Shown here in pieces: positions 1 through 8,605 of a DNA stretch of 64,000 nucleotides. The DNA lies in NCBI GenBank assembly GCA_943332615.1, contig CALQQB010000005.1, positions 62,001 to 126,000 of the forward strand. The letters are read 5' to 3'. The notes beneath the pieces are model-generated. The model was not told the DNA's origin. It made no database searches and was given only the letters and a program-made list of their open reading frames with translations. How positions within the stretch are numbered: position 1 is the first letter of the stretch; each line of letters opens with the position of its first letter. This DNA is from Phenylobacterium deserti (GTDB lineage Bacteria; Pseudomonadota; Alphaproteobacteria; Caulobacterales; Caulobacteraceae). The translations under genes were made by a program, and so were the position numbers.

Positions 1-176
1 GCATGCACCGGGTTCTCGGTGTTGCGCAGATAGACCCCATCCAGGTCGGCGGGGATCTCCCCGATCACCGTCAGGTCGTCGGCGTCCCACTCCTCGAACG
101 TCGGCGTCCAGGCGCCGGTCATATAGGGGTGGTCGGTGTCCCCGATCGTCGAGCGGACGCGGTTGACGAGGGCCAT
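1..176 (-). CDS. Carotenoid oxygenase family protein, N-terminal part
   Basis: The first 58 residues of a protein whose remainder lies left of the window. The N-terminus ends in a stretch reading D-L-D-G-V-Y-L-R-N-T-E-N-P, the hallmark start of carotenoid cleavage/lignostilbene dioxygenases (retinal pigment epithelium membrane protein family), which use a four-histidine iron centre to cleave double bonds of carotenoids or stilbenes. The iron ligands are not in the window. The ATG at 176 lies 2 bases after the stop of the DUF1295 gene on the same strand, so the two are probably co-transcribed. Confidence 0.85.
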   Translation of the reverse strand, partial: MALVNRVRSTIGDTDHPYMTGAWTPTFEEWDADDLTVIGEIPADLDGVYLRNTENPVH

Positions 177-178
177 GG

Positions 179-1018
179 TCAGGCTCCCCCATTGGGCATG
201 GGTCCGCCGGCCGAGGCCGGCTTCGGCGGCCAGGGGATGAGGGCGCTCGTGCGCCGCTGATAGTCGTCATAGCCCGGCCGGGTCTTGGTCAGCCGGCGCT
301 CATAGGTGACGCCGCCGCTCCAGCGGGTCAGCAGGAAGATCAGCAGCAGCGGCCCCGGCAGCGCCCACACCCCCAGCGGGCCCTCCAGCGCGATCAGGAA
401 CAGGCCAAGCCAGGCCAGGATGTCGCCGAAGTAGTTGGGGTGGCGCGTATAGCGCCAGAGGCCGCGGTCCAGCACCTTGCCGGCGTTGGCCGGGTCCTTC
501 TTGAAGGCGGTGATCTGCAGGTCGCCGATGGTCTCGAAGGCGATGCCGAGCGCGGCGATCGCGGCGCCCGCCCAGGCCAGCGGCCCGATGGGCGCCGAAG
601 CCCCGATCTGGCCCAGCTGCACCGGCAGGGCCACGACCCACATCAGCGGCGCCTGCAGCAGGAAGACGAGCCGCAGCGATGCGTACGGATAGCTCCAGCC
701 CCGCTCGGCCTTGGCCTTGTCCATCATCCGGACGTAACGCCGGTCCGGTCCGTGCGCCCGCCAGCGCAGAAGCAGGTGCAGGCCCAGCCGCACCGCCCAG
801 GCCACGCAGAGCGCGATAAGCAGGATCTGGCGCGGCTCACGCCCCCCCACCTGCGCCCAGGTGGTGAGCGCCAGCGCGCCCATGCCCAGCGCCCACACCG
901 AATCGATGAAGCTGACATCCCGGATCGCCGAGCCCACCAGCCAGAGCGCCACGAACCCCGCCACGCAGAGCGCGAAGTTGATGGCCAGGAGGGTCAGGAC
1001 GTCGGGGATCGGAAGCAT
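179..1018 (-). CDS. DUF1295 / steroid 5-alpha-reductase-like membrane protein
   Basis: A 279-residue, strongly hydrophobic protein with about six to seven membrane segments. It has the family C-terminal signature R-Y-T-R-H-P-N-Y-F-G-D around residue 190-200 and a terminal Y-E-R-R-L... P-G-Y-x-x-Y-Q-R-R-T-S motif. DUF1295 proteins belong to the isoprenylcysteine methyltransferase/5-alpha-reductase fold group and are presumed to act on lipids, but the substrate is not known. The length is normal. It sits directly upstream of a carotenoid oxygenase gene, which suggests a shared role with isoprenoid-like lipids; that link is inference. Confidence 0.85.
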   Translation of the reverse strand: MLPIPDVLTLLAINFALCVAGFVALWLVGSAIRDVSFIDSVWALGMGALALTTWAQVGGREPRQILLIALCVAWAVRLGLHLLLRWRAHGPDRRYVRMMDKAKAERGWSYPYASLRLVFLLQAPLMWVVALPVQLGQIGASAPIGPLAWAGAAIAALGIAFETIGDLQITAFKKDPANAGKVLDRGLWRYTRHPNYFGDILAWLGLFLIALEGPLGVWALPGPLLLIFLLTRWSGGVTYERRLTKTRPGYDDYQRRTSALIPWPPKPASAGGPMPNGGA

Positions 1019-1098
1019 GCGGGCGCCTTTTGGACCTGCGCCAGCGTTCCACGCACCGGGCCCGGCTTCAAGGCAAAGCCCTCAGGCGTCTCAGATTG

Positions 1099-1353
1099 TC
1101 AGGCGTCGTGGGGACGCAGCGTGTGGGCCACGTGGAACGAGCCGGAATGGCTGAGCACGATCCAGTCGCCACAGTGGGCCACCACCGGGCCGTCCGGCGT
1201 TCGGACCTGGACGGCGGACGACGCCTCGGCGATGGACTGAGCTTCATCCCCCAGCCACTGCCAAAGGACGGACCAGCTCTTGCGGTCATGCGCCGGCGGG
1301 ACCCGCAATGCGGCGCCGTGGTCGAACGGGGGGTGGAGTTGAATGACGCGCAT
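1099..1353 (-). CDS. Small hypothetical protein (84 aa)
   Basis: An 84-residue reading frame with host-like codon use, starting at ATG 1353 after a weak AAGGG ribosome site. The second half (P-V-V-A-H-C-G-D-W-I-V) resembles a short beta-rich domain seen in small bacterial proteins. No family is recognised with confidence and there is no signal peptide or membrane segment. It is separated from the DUF1295 gene by 80 bases on the same strand. Confidence 0.5.
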   Translation of the reverse strand: MRVIQLHPPFDHGAALRVPPAHDRKSWSVLWQWLGDEAQSIAEASSAVQVRTPDGPVVAHCGDWIVLSHSGSFHVAHTLRPHDA

Positions 1354-1565
1354 GGCCCTTACGGAGAATCACAAACCGGAACCTCCGTAGTCGGCAGTGC
1401 TTCGATGACTAGAACCTTAACCGCGGTGCTCTCGCGTGACGGGCATACCGTTCCCACGGAATCCCCTGAGGGCTGAAATAGCTTTTCAGTTCCGTGACAA
1501 AGGATTTTACTCTACAACTTGGGCTTGCGGCGCGGCGGGGAACGTCGCGCAAAGGAGAATTAAAA

Positions 1566-1982
1566 ATGGCCGAGGTGTCGATCAAGGCGCCGGAACCCAT
1601 GGACATCGCGCTGGGCGCCGCGGTGCGCATCCGCAGGCGGACTATCGGCATGTCTCAGGAGGCCCTGGCCGAGCAGTGCGGGGTCAGCTTCCAGCAGATT
1701 CAGAAGTATGAGAACGGCGCGAACCGCATCTCGTTTTCGCGCCTGGTCCAGATCAGCCGCGCGCCGCGCTGCCGGGTCACCGATCTGATGGATGTCTTCG
1801 ACGGCGCCGACAAGGAAACCGCCGAGGACCTGGATCTGCTCACCCACATGCGCACCCCGGGCGCACTGGAACTGCTGACGGCCTACGAGAGGCTGCCCTC
1901 CGAGGTGCGTAGCTCGCTCGTCAGCCTCGTCCGCACGCTGGCAATCCAGCAGCCGCAGGCTCGGGAAGGCGTGCCGGCCTGA
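1566..1982 (+). CDS. XRE-family helix-turn-helix regulator
   Basis: A 138-residue protein with a Cro/C1-type HTH at residues about 17-66 (G-M-S-Q-E-A-L-A ... S-F-Q-Q-I-Q-K-Y-E-N-G). This is the class of small XRE regulators common in alphaproteobacteria, with a C-terminal helical tail of unknown function. The start at 1566 was chosen over the upstream in-frame codon at 1494 because AGGAG at 1553-1557 sits 8 bases before it. It is monocistronic, and the target is unknown. Confidence 0.85.
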   Translation: MAEVSIKAPEPMDIALGAAVRIRRRTIGMSQEALAEQCGVSFQQIQKYENGANRISFSRLVQISRAPRCRVTDLMDVFDGADKETAEDLDLLTHMRTPGALELLTAYERLPSEVRSSLVSLVRTLAIQQPQAREGVPA

Positions 1983-2013
1983 GGGCCGACCTGATCTCTC
2001 CAAACGATCATCA

Positions 2014-2034
2014 TGGCCGGGCTTGTCCCGGCCA
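2014..2034. terminator. GC-rich hairpin after the XRE gene
   Basis: A perfect 8-bp stem (TGGCCGGG / CCCGGCCA) with a 5-base loop, lying between the convergent XRE and tlpA genes. There is no T-run. It matches the kind of short interspersed palindrome common between alphaproteobacterial genes, so it may be a repeat as much as a terminator. Confidence 0.4.
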
Positions 2035-2078
2035 CACATAACGGCAGGCGATCGAAGGGCGAGCGCGGCCCTCGCCGC

Positions 2079-2720
2079 TCAGCCCCCCGCCAGCGCCTCG
2101 TCGACCAGCGCCTTCGCCTCCGGGCTGGTCCAGTCGGCGTCGCCGGCCACGCGGGCCTGTTCCATCCCGTCCTTGCCGTAGATCACCGTCGTCGGCGTGC
2201 CGGGCGCTTTGATCTTGAAGACGATCTTCATGTCGCGGTCGTGGTAGAATTTCAGCGGCGCGTTCTGGCCGATGAACAGCACCGCCTTGGCTGCGTCCTC
2301 CGGCGTGTCGATGCTGACCGCCATCACCTCGACGCCCTTGCCCGCGTAGGCCGCCTGTAGTCTGGCCAGGGTCGGCATCTCCACCTTGCAGGGGCCGCAC
2401 CAGGTGGCCCAGGTGTTCAGCACGACGACCTTGCCCTTGAAGTCCGACACCTTCAGCGCCTTGCCGGCGGAATCGTAGAAGGTGTAGTCGGGCGCCGGGG
2501 TCGGGGCGGACGGCCGGGTGACCTTGGCGGCGAAGGCGGTCCTGGTCTCGGCCACGGGAACGGTCGCCACCACCGGAGCCGTCTTGGTGGATGACTGGCC
2601 GATGATGTAGACAGCCCCCGCGACGCCCACGAGGGCGGCGCCCCCGAGGGCCAGCGGCAAGAGCATCCCCAAGGGTTTCTTTGACACCGGCTTCTGTGAC
2701 GCCTGCGGACCTTCACTCAT
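2079..2720 (-). CDS. tlpA: TlpA-like membrane-anchored thiol:disulfide oxidoreductase
   Basis: A 213-residue protein with a cytoplasmic N-terminus, one membrane anchor (about residues 19-41) and a periplasmic thioredoxin fold with the redox motif W-C-G-P-C at 107-111. The cis-proline motif (G-T-P-T-T-V-I) is present. TlpA/ResA/CcmG proteins reduce disulfides during cytochrome c or cytochrome oxidase copper-site maturation; which one applies here cannot be told from the window. The start ATG at 2720 abuts the argH ATG at 2721 on the other strand, so each promoter must lie inside the neighbouring gene. Confidence 0.85.
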   Translation of the reverse strand: MSEGPQASQKPVSKKPLGMLLPLALGGAALVGVAGAVYIIGQSSTKTAPVVATVPVAETRTAFAAKVTRPSAPTPAPDYTFYDSAGKALKVSDFKGKVVVLNTWATWCGPCKVEMPTLARLQAAYAGKGVEVMAVSIDTPEDAAKAVLFIGQNAPLKFYHDRDMKIVFKIKAPGTPTTVIYGKDGMEQARVAGDADWTSPEAKALVDEALAGG

Positions 2721-4157
2721 ATGAACGACTCTTCCTCTGACGCGCCCGCTCGCCCCGCGCCCCCTGTGCAAGGGTCCGCGGGACAGGCCATGTGGGGCGG
2801 ACGGTTCTCCGGCAAGCCAGCCGAGCTGATGCAGGCGATCAACGTCTCCATCGGCTTCGACAAGCGTCTCGCGGCGCAGGACCTGGCCGGATCGCGTGCG
2901 CACGCCGCGATGTTGCAAAGCGTGGGCGTGATTACAAGCGAGGACGCCGCGGCGATCCAGCACGGCCTGGGCCAGATCGAGGCCGAAATCGAGGCCGGGA
3001 CCTTCCCGTTCCGCGACGAGTTTGAGGACATCCACATGAACGTGGAGGCGCGCCTGCGCGAGCTGATCGGCCCGGCGGCCGGGCGGCTGCATACGGCGCG
3101 CTCGCGCAACGACCAGGTGGCGCTGGATTTCCGGATGTGGGTGCGCGACGCCTGCGCCCGGACGGCGGACCAGATCCAGGCGCTTCAACGCGCGCTGATC
3201 GCCAAGGCCGAGGCCCACGCTGACGCGGTGATGCCGGGCTTCACCCACCTGCAGCCGGCCCAGCCGGTGACCTTCGGCCACCACCTGATGGCCTACGTCG
3301 AAATGTTCGGCCGCGACGCCAGCCGTTTCGCCGACGCCGGCCAGCGGATGAACGAGAGCCCGCTTGGCGCGGCCGCCCTGGCGGGATCACCGTTCCCCAT
3401 CGACCGGCAGATGACCGCCAAGGCGCTCGGTTTCGCCCGGCCCACGGCCAACTCGCTGGACAGCGTCGCCGACCGCGATTTCGCGCTGGAATCCCTGGCG
3501 GCGGCGACCATTTGCGCGACCCACCTGTCGCGCCTGGCCGAGGAGATCGTCATCTGGATGACGCCGCAGTTCGGCTTCATCAAGCTCAGCGACGCCTTCA
3601 CCACCGGCAGCTCGATCATGCCGCAGAAGAAGAACCCCGACGCCGCAGAGCTGGTGCGGGCCAAGGTGGGCCGGCTGCTGGGCTCGTTCACTCAGCTGAC
3701 CGTGGTGATGAAGGGCCTGCCGCTGACCTATTCGAAGGACATGCAGGAGGACAAGGTCCCCACCTTCGAGGCCTTCGACGCCCTGGAGCTCAGCCTGCTG
3801 GCGATGGCCGGCATGGTGGCCGACATGCAGCCCGACCGCGAAAAGCTCGCGACAGCGGCCGGCGCGGGCTACTCCACCGCCACGGACCTGGCCGACTGGC
3901 TGGTGCGCGAGCTGAACCTGCCGTTCCGCGACGCCCACCACATCACCGGGGCCGCGGTAAAGCAGGCCGAGACCCTGGGCGTGACGTTGGGCGACCTGCC
4001 GATCGCCGAACTTCAGGCCCTCGACGGGCGCATTACCCCGGCGATCTACGAGGTGCTGACGCCGGAGGCCTCCGTCGCCAGTCGCAAGAGCTACGGTGGA
4101 ACCGCGCCGGACCAGGTCCGCGCGCAGATCAAGCGTTGGAAGGAAGTCCTGGCATGA
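2721..4157 (+). CDS. argH: Argininosuccinate lyase
   Basis: A 478-residue cytosolic enzyme that splits argininosuccinate into arginine and fumarate, the last step of arginine synthesis. The fumarase/aspartase signature S-S-I-M-P-Q-K-K-N is at about residues 297-305 and the N-terminal M-W-G-G-R-F-S motif near residue 24. The first 22 residues are a low-complexity extension absent from many homologues, so translation could begin at the internal Met. The stop overlaps the next gene by ATGA, beginning a tight argH-lptM-lysA operon. Confidence 0.95.
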   Translation: MNDSSSDAPARPAPPVQGSAGQAMWGGRFSGKPAELMQAINVSIGFDKRLAAQDLAGSRAHAAMLQSVGVITSEDAAAIQHGLGQIEAEIEAGTFPFRDEFEDIHMNVEARLRELIGPAAGRLHTARSRNDQVALDFRMWVRDACARTADQIQALQRALIAKAEAHADAVMPGFTHLQPAQPVTFGHHLMAYVEMFGRDASRFADAGQRMNESPLGAAALAGSPFPIDRQMTAKALGFARPTANSLDSVADRDFALESLAAATICATHLSRLAEEIVIWMTPQFGFIKLSDAFTTGSSIMPQKKNPDAAELVRAKVGRLLGSFTQLTVVMKGLPLTYSKDMQEDKVPTFEAFDALELSLLAMAGMVADMQPDREKLATAAGAGYSTATDLADWLVRELNLPFRDAHHITGAAVKQAETLGVTLGDLPIAELQALDGRITPAIYEVLTPEASVASRKSYGGTAPDQVRAQIKRWKEVLA

Positions 4158-4387
4158 GCCGCCGCCTAATCTCCGTCACCGCCGCCCTGATCCTCGCGGC
4201 GGGCCTCGCTGGCTGCGGCAAGGTGGGCCAGCTGGAGCCCGCCCGCCCGATGTTCGGCCACAAGGACGCCAGCGCGCCGGTGCCGCGCCCGCAGGACCCG
4301 ACCCGGCCGATTGAGACCGTCGATCCCCGCGATCGCAGCTCCGACGGCCTGCCGCCGTCGCCCGGCGCGCAGCCCACCCCGCAATGA
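4154..4387 (+). CDS. lptM: Small lipoprotein, LptM (YifL)-like
   Basis: A 77-residue lipoprotein. The signal peptide ends in the lipobox L-A-G-C (cysteine at about residue 19), followed by G-K-x-G-x-L-x-P, which matches the start of mature LptM/YifL. LptM helps mature the LPS transport complex LptD in Escherichia coli, where it also lies next to lysine-pathway genes. The rest is proline-rich and disordered. It overlaps both argH and lysA by ATGA, so it is translationally coupled to both. Confidence 0.75.
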   Translation: MSRRLISVTAALILAAGLAGCGKVGQLEPARPMFGHKDASAPVPRPQDPTRPIETVDPRDRSSDGLPPSPGAQPTPQ

Positions 4388-5652
4388 ACCACTTCGAGCT
4401 TCTGGACGGCGAGCTCGCCTGCGAGGGCGTGCCGCTGGCGGTGATCGCCGAGGCCGTGGGCACGCCGGTCTATGTCTATTCCTCCGCCACCCTGGAGCGG
4501 CACTACACCGTCCTGCGCGACGCCCTGACCGGCGCGGGCCTGAAGGACCCGCTGATCGCCTTTGCGGTGAAGGCCAATTCCAATGTCGCGGTCCTGCGCA
4601 CCCTGGCCCGGCTCGGGGCCGGAGCCGACGTGGTCTCCGAGGGCGAGATTCGCCGCGCGCTGGCTGCAGGGGTGCCGCCCGAACGCATGGTCTTCTCCGG
4701 CGTCGGCAAGACTGAGGCCGAAGTCGAGTTCGCCGTCGAAACCGGCGTCGGCGAGATCAACGTCGAGGCTGAGCCCGAACTGCACCTGATCAACCGCGTC
4801 GCCCAGCGCCTGGGCAAGCGGGCCGACATCGCCTTCCGCGTGAACCCCGACGTCGCCGCCGGCGGCCACGCCAAGATCTCAACCGGCAAGTCGGAGAACA
4901 AGTTCGGCGTTTCCTTCTCCGAGGCCGAGCGGCTCTACGCCAATGCCGCCAACATGGCCGGCGTCCGCCCGGTCGGAGTGACGTGCCACATCGGCAGCCA
5001 GATCACCGACCTGGCCCCTCTGGAGGCCGCCTTCATCAAGATGCGCGGCCTGGTCGAGCGCATCCGCCGCGAGGGGCTTACCCTCGAGCGCCTCGACCTC
5101 GGCGGCGGCCTGGGCGTGCCCTATTTCAACTCGCCGACCCCGCCGTCGCCGGACGACTACGCCGCCATGATCGGCCGGGTGATGGCTGGCCTCGACATCC
5201 AGTTCGCCTTCGAGCCCGGCCGGATGATCTGCGCCAACGCGGGCGTGCTCCTCGCGCGCGCACTGCACGTGCACGAGAGGCCCGAGGGCCGCCGCTTCCT
5301 GGTCATCGATGCGGCCATGAACGACCTGCTGCGGCCGGCCATGTACGACGCCTACCACGACATCCGGCCCGTAAAGCCGCGCCGCGACGAGAGCGCCGCC
5401 TACGACGTCGTCGGCCCGATCTGCGAGACCGGGGACACCTTCACCCGCGACCGCGTGCTGCCCGTGCTGGAGGCCGGAGACCTCCTGGCCTTCATGAGCG
5501 CCGGCGCCTACGGCGCGTCGATGTCCAGCGAGTACAACTCCCGCCTCCTCATCCCCGAGGTGCTGGTGAGGGGCGACCAGTTCGCCGTCGTGCGCGCCCG
5601 CCCGACCTACGACGACATGCTGGACCGTGAGCGCTCCGCGCCCTGGCTATGA
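4384..5652 (+). CDS. lysA: Diaminopimelate decarboxylase
   Basis: A 422-residue PLP enzyme that converts meso-diaminopimelate to lysine. The PLP lysine is K63 in F-A-V-K-A-N-S-N, with H-I-G-S-Q-I, G-G-G-L-G-V-P-Y, E-P-G-R and the substrate-contact C-E-T-G-D motif further on. Length and motif order are those of a complete fold-type III (alanine-racemase-like) decarboxylase. It is the last gene of the argH-lptM-lysA operon, so arginine and lysine end steps share a transcript. Confidence 0.96.
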   Translation: MNHFELLDGELACEGVPLAVIAEAVGTPVYVYSSATLERHYTVLRDALTGAGLKDPLIAFAVKANSNVAVLRTLARLGAGADVVSEGEIRRALAAGVPPERMVFSGVGKTEAEVEFAVETGVGEINVEAEPELHLINRVAQRLGKRADIAFRVNPDVAAGGHAKISTGKSENKFGVSFSEAERLYANAANMAGVRPVGVTCHIGSQITDLAPLEAAFIKMRGLVERIRREGLTLERLDLGGGLGVPYFNSPTPPSPDDYAAMIGRVMAGLDIQFAFEPGRMICANAGVLLARALHVHERPEGRRFLVIDAAMNDLLRPAMYDAYHDIRPVKPRRDESAAYDVVGPICETGDTFTRDRVLPVLEAGDLLAFMSAGAYGASMSSEYNSRLLIPEVLVRGDQFAVVRARPTYDDMLDRERSAPWL

Positions 5653-5742
5653 GGCGAGCGGCGCTGAGCCGAACTGACGCGGCGGCCCGTCGCAGCCCGC
5701 TCTGTTAACCCGACCGACAGACATCCGGCGTCAAGTGTTGCG

Positions 5743-7458
5743 ATGGAGCAGCAGCGCGCGCCAGCTTTCGCGGCCCACCTGAGCGGCCTGCAGGACGTGT
5801 TGGCGGCGCGCCGGGGGCAGCTGCGACTCCGTATCGTCATGCTGCTGATCATCGGTCTGTGCTGCATTCCCGCCGTGGGCTGGCCGATCGTGCTGGTCTG
5901 GGCGGCGGCCTATCTGGCCCTGCAGGTCTTCGAGACCATCTGGATGCGCGAGACACGCTCGGCCCTGCTGATCCTGACGATTCTAAACCTGAACAGCTGG
6001 GTCTTCGGCCTCTTCGCGCTCAGCGGGCCGATCACGACCGGTCCGTGGGGCCTGGCGGGCGCCGTCGCCATGCTGGCCGGAGCGATGACCAACACCGCGC
6101 TCTCCAATCAGCGCTCGACCATCGGGTTCGCCGCCGCGAGCGTGCCCTTCGCCGTCTATCTGACCGCCCTGCCGATCATGGGCGTGCGCATGGGCGGCGA
6201 CGCCGAGCAGCTGATGATCCTCGTGCTGACCAGCGGCCTGCTGGTCGCCGCCACCGTGATGCTATGGCGAACCTCCAGCCGGGCGCTCGTCGCCGAGAGC
6301 GCCGCGCGGGCCAGCGCTGAGGCCGCCAACGCCGCGAAATCGGCTTTCGTCGCTATGGTCAGCCACGAGCTTCGCACCCCGATCAGCGCGATAATGGCCG
6401 GCGCCGAGGCCATCGACTCGGGCCAGGGCCCCGCCTCTCAGTTGTCGAACAAGCAGCTGATCGTCGATGCCGCGCGGATGATGCGCTTCCTGCTCAACGA
6501 CCTCCTCGACCTCTCCAAGCTGGAGGCTGGCCGGATGAGTATCGAAGAGATCCCCATCGATCTGCGCCGGCTGGTGCGCGACACGGTCCGCTTCTGGCGC
6601 CCCGAGGCGCACGCCCGGGGCCTCCGGCTGCGGCTGGACGGGGGGCGCCACCTGCCGCGCTGGATCGCCAGCGATCCCACCCGCATCCGCCAGGTGCTGA
6701 ACAACCTGTTCTCCAATGCGCTGAAGTTCACCGAAGAGGGCTGCGTGAGCCTGACAGCCAAGGTCGCGCCGACGGAGGCTGGACTGGCGCTGGCCCTCAC
6801 CGTCTCCGACACCGGCGCCGGCATGACCGAGGCCCGGGCCGAACGGCTCTTCCAGCCCTTCGCCCAGGCCGACGCCACCATCGCCCGCACCCACGGCGGC
6901 ACCGGGCTGGGCCTGACCATCAGCCGCGATCTCGCGCGCCTCATGGGCGGCGACCTGTCGGTGGCCTCGGTGGCGGGGCAGGGCTCAGCCTTCGCCTTCT
7001 CATTCGTGGTCCGTGAGGCCGACGCCCCCGCCGAGGCAGAAACCGTCGTTCAACCTTCCGACCGCCCCCGCCTGCGCATCCTGGTCGCCGACGACCACGA
7101 GGTGAACCGCCGCGCCTTCAACCTGCTGCTGGCCCCGATCGCTGACCGTGTCGTCACCGTCTCCGACGGCCTGGAGGCGGTGGACGCCGCGGGCGCCGAG
7201 CCTTTCGACCTCATCCTGCTCGACCTCAACATGCCGCGCATGAACGGGTTGGAGGCGGCGGCGAAGCTGCGCGGGATCCACGGCCAGGGCCTGCGCATCG
7301 TCGCCCTCACCGCCTCGGTGAGCCCCGCCGACATGGATGCCTGCCGCGCCGCCGGCATGGACGCCTTCGTGGCCAAGCCGGTCGAGACGCAAGAACTCTA
7401 CCGGGTGATCGACGAGGTGCTCTCCGCCGAGCCGGCGCCAGCGTCGGTCGCCGCCTGA
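5743..7458 (+). CDS. Hybrid sensor histidine kinase / response regulator
   Basis: A 571-residue membrane kinase. Residues about 28-180 form a multi-pass membrane domain with no recognisable periplasmic sensor. The dimerisation box with H208 (S-H-E-L-R-T-P) follows, then the catalytic domain with N-box near 320, G1 (D-T-G-A-G-M, about 356-361) and G2 (G-G-T-G-L-G-L, about 385-391). A C-terminal receiver domain carries D450/D451, phospho-acceptor D494 and a K-P near residue 543. All catalytic residues are present. No histidine-phosphotransfer protein is adjacent, so the output partner is unknown. Confidence 0.92.
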   Translation: MEQQRAPAFAAHLSGLQDVLAARRGQLRLRIVMLLIIGLCCIPAVGWPIVLVWAAAYLALQVFETIWMRETRSALLILTILNLNSWVFGLFALSGPITTGPWGLAGAVAMLAGAMTNTALSNQRSTIGFAAASVPFAVYLTALPIMGVRMGGDAEQLMILVLTSGLLVAATVMLWRTSSRALVAESAARASAEAANAAKSAFVAMVSHELRTPISAIMAGAEAIDSGQGPASQLSNKQLIVDAARMMRFLLNDLLDLSKLEAGRMSIEEIPIDLRRLVRDTVRFWRPEAHARGLRLRLDGGRHLPRWIASDPTRIRQVLNNLFSNALKFTEEGCVSLTAKVAPTEAGLALALTVSDTGAGMTEARAERLFQPFAQADATIARTHGGTGLGLTISRDLARLMGGDLSVASVAGQGSAFAFSFVVREADAPAEAETVVQPSDRPRLRILVADDHEVNRRAFNLLLAPIADRVVTVSDGLEAVDAAGAEPFDLILLDLNMPRMNGLEAAAKLRGIHGQGLRIVALTASVSPADMDACRAAGMDAFVAKPVETQELYRVIDEVLSAEPAPASVAA

Positions 7459-7465
7459 GCGGGCG

Positions 7466-7540
7466 CTACAGGTTCAGGTGCATGAACGGGTTGAAGGCGC
7501 TGGCTTGGTAGTCGCCGAAAGCACCGCCGGGCTGGAAGCC
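7466..7540 (-). pseudogene. Fragment: 3' end of a GNAT acetyltransferase gene
   Basis: This minus-strand stretch encodes only the last ~24 residues and stop of an acetyltransferase, nearly identical to the C-terminus of the intact GNAT gene at 12383-12847. Bases 7470-7540 match 12387-12457 with 3 mismatches in 71. Everything upstream is missing. It marks the left edge of the accessory block. Confidence 0.85.
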
Positions 7541-7646
7541 CGGCTCACCCCGGCCAGCCCACACATCCTGTACACCACCAACAGACAATCCCGGATTTGG
7601 CACGGCCAAACACCGGGACCCGCGGACTCCGGATGACGTCTTCCGC
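7541..7646. other. Gene-free junction of the accessory block
   Basis: About 100 bases between the GNAT remnant and vapC. I see no gene, hairpin or repeat matching other parts of the window here. Confidence 0.5.
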
Positions 7647-8033
7647 TCATCGCGCTCGAATGACCGTGAGACCTGGAATCGACAGTTGGCTCCATTCCTG
7701 ATCCGTCGTGATCGCCGGAAGCCCGGCCGAAATCGCCAAGGCCATGCAGGTTCGATCCCCAAGGCCGCGACCGAGGGTGCGGGTCGCGCCTTCCAGGCTG
7801 GCCGCAGCGTAGGCGTCCTCGATCTCATGAGGCCGGACCTCAAGATGCAGCGCCTCGATCATCGCGCGCGTGATCTCCAGCGTGAACCCCCGCACCAGCA
7901 GCGCCTTGACCACCTCCTGCAGATTGACCGTCGAGATCAGGGCGTCGCCAGCATAGCTGGCGATCATCTCGGCGCCAGGCTCATCCCGTAGCAGCGCGAT
8001 CACCGCCGAGGCGTCGAAGACGGCGCGGGCCAT
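7647..8033 (-). CDS. vapC: VapC-type PIN-domain toxin
   Basis: A 128-residue PIN ribonuclease. The N-terminal F-D-A-S-A-V-I-A-L-L carries the first catalytic Asp, an E follows in N-L-Q-E-V-V, and later acidic positions lie in G-D-R-T-C-M-A-L-A and T-T-D-Q-E-W. Free VapC cleaves tRNA or rRNA and arrests growth; its partner blocks it. It starts 2 bases after the antitoxin stop, the usual antitoxin-first order. Confidence 0.9.
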   Translation of the reverse strand: MARAVFDASAVIALLRDEPGAEMIASYAGDALISTVNLQEVVKALLVRGFTLEITRAMIEALHLEVRPHEIEDAYAAASLEGATRTLGRGLGDRTCMALAISAGLPAITTDQEWSQLSIPGLTVIRAR

Positions 8034-8035
8034 CG

Positions 8036-8290
8036 TCAGCGCGGCGCTTTCTCGGCCTCAAGGCGTCGGGCCTCCAGGAAGGCGTCGCTCGACTGGTCTT
8101 TCCGCACATGCGCCCGATAGAGCGCCTGCGCCCGCCGCACGTTCGACGCCATCGAGGTCAACGTCACCGCATCGCCGTCCACCGACACAGCCACCAGTCC
8201 CGCGCCCGTGACCCCCAAAGCCTCACGCGCAGCTTTCGGCAACACCATCCGGCCATTCGGCGCGACACGGACATCGGTCAGTTGGGCCAT
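8036..8290 (-). CDS. vapB: AbrB/MazE-type antitoxin of the VapC pair
   Basis: An 84-residue protein starting M-A-Q-L-T-D-V-R-V-A, with a SpoVT/AbrB swapped-hairpin DNA-binding domain (N-G-R-M-V-L-P-K-A-A-R-E-A-L-G) at about residues 11-30 and a charged C-terminal tail expected to wrap the toxin. The ATG at 8290 was preferred over an extended reading frame reaching 8539, because the family begins here and the extension reads as non-coding. VapB proteins normally repress their own operon. Confidence 0.85.
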   Translation of the reverse strand: MAQLTDVRVAPNGRMVLPKAAREALGVTGAGLVAVSVDGDAVTLTSMASNVRRAQALYRAHVRKDQSSDAFLEARRLEAEKAPR

Positions 8291-8605
8291 AGGGGAAACC
8301 TCGGACGATGTGGCACGAGGGTCTAGAGTGTCACAAATTTGAACATGCCCGAAACTATTTTCGACGGGCCGATTAGGTGATTTCCGTTCAGTGGCAGGAT
8401 ATCCTGTCGCCCGAACCAGCCATGGAGCGTAGCGTCTCCGGAACAAATAGTGAATATGTAAGGTGTCGCCGAATTTCTCCCAGGTCGCGGTAGACCTCCT
8501 GGTCGCCGTCCTCGAAGAAGATCGGACTTCGTATTCCAAGGCTTGGATGGGCCTACTTCAATTACGCGATGTCCCTGGAACTTCCGGAGAATCCCCGAGT
8601 CCGCG
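8291..8605. other. Gene-free stretch with junction repeat
   Basis: Upstream region of vapBC plus the downstream end of the three-gene operon. It contains no convincing gene. A short open stretch on the minus strand (about 8440-8520) has protein-like codons but no start. The notable element is the junction repeat at 8525-8573. Confidence 0.5.
8525..8573. repeat. 49-bp junction repeat, copy 1
   Basis: It matches 11066-11114 with one mismatch. It contains a 13-base near-palindrome (TCCAAG-G-CTTGGA) and ends in ATTACGCGATGTC, which recurs at 12118-12130. Copies 1 and 2 bracket the three-gene operon. Confidence 0.9.

Noticed and set aside
2721-3284. Extension of the tlpA frame upstream
   Set aside because: It lies inside argH; the TlpA protein starts at 2720 with a proper membrane anchor.
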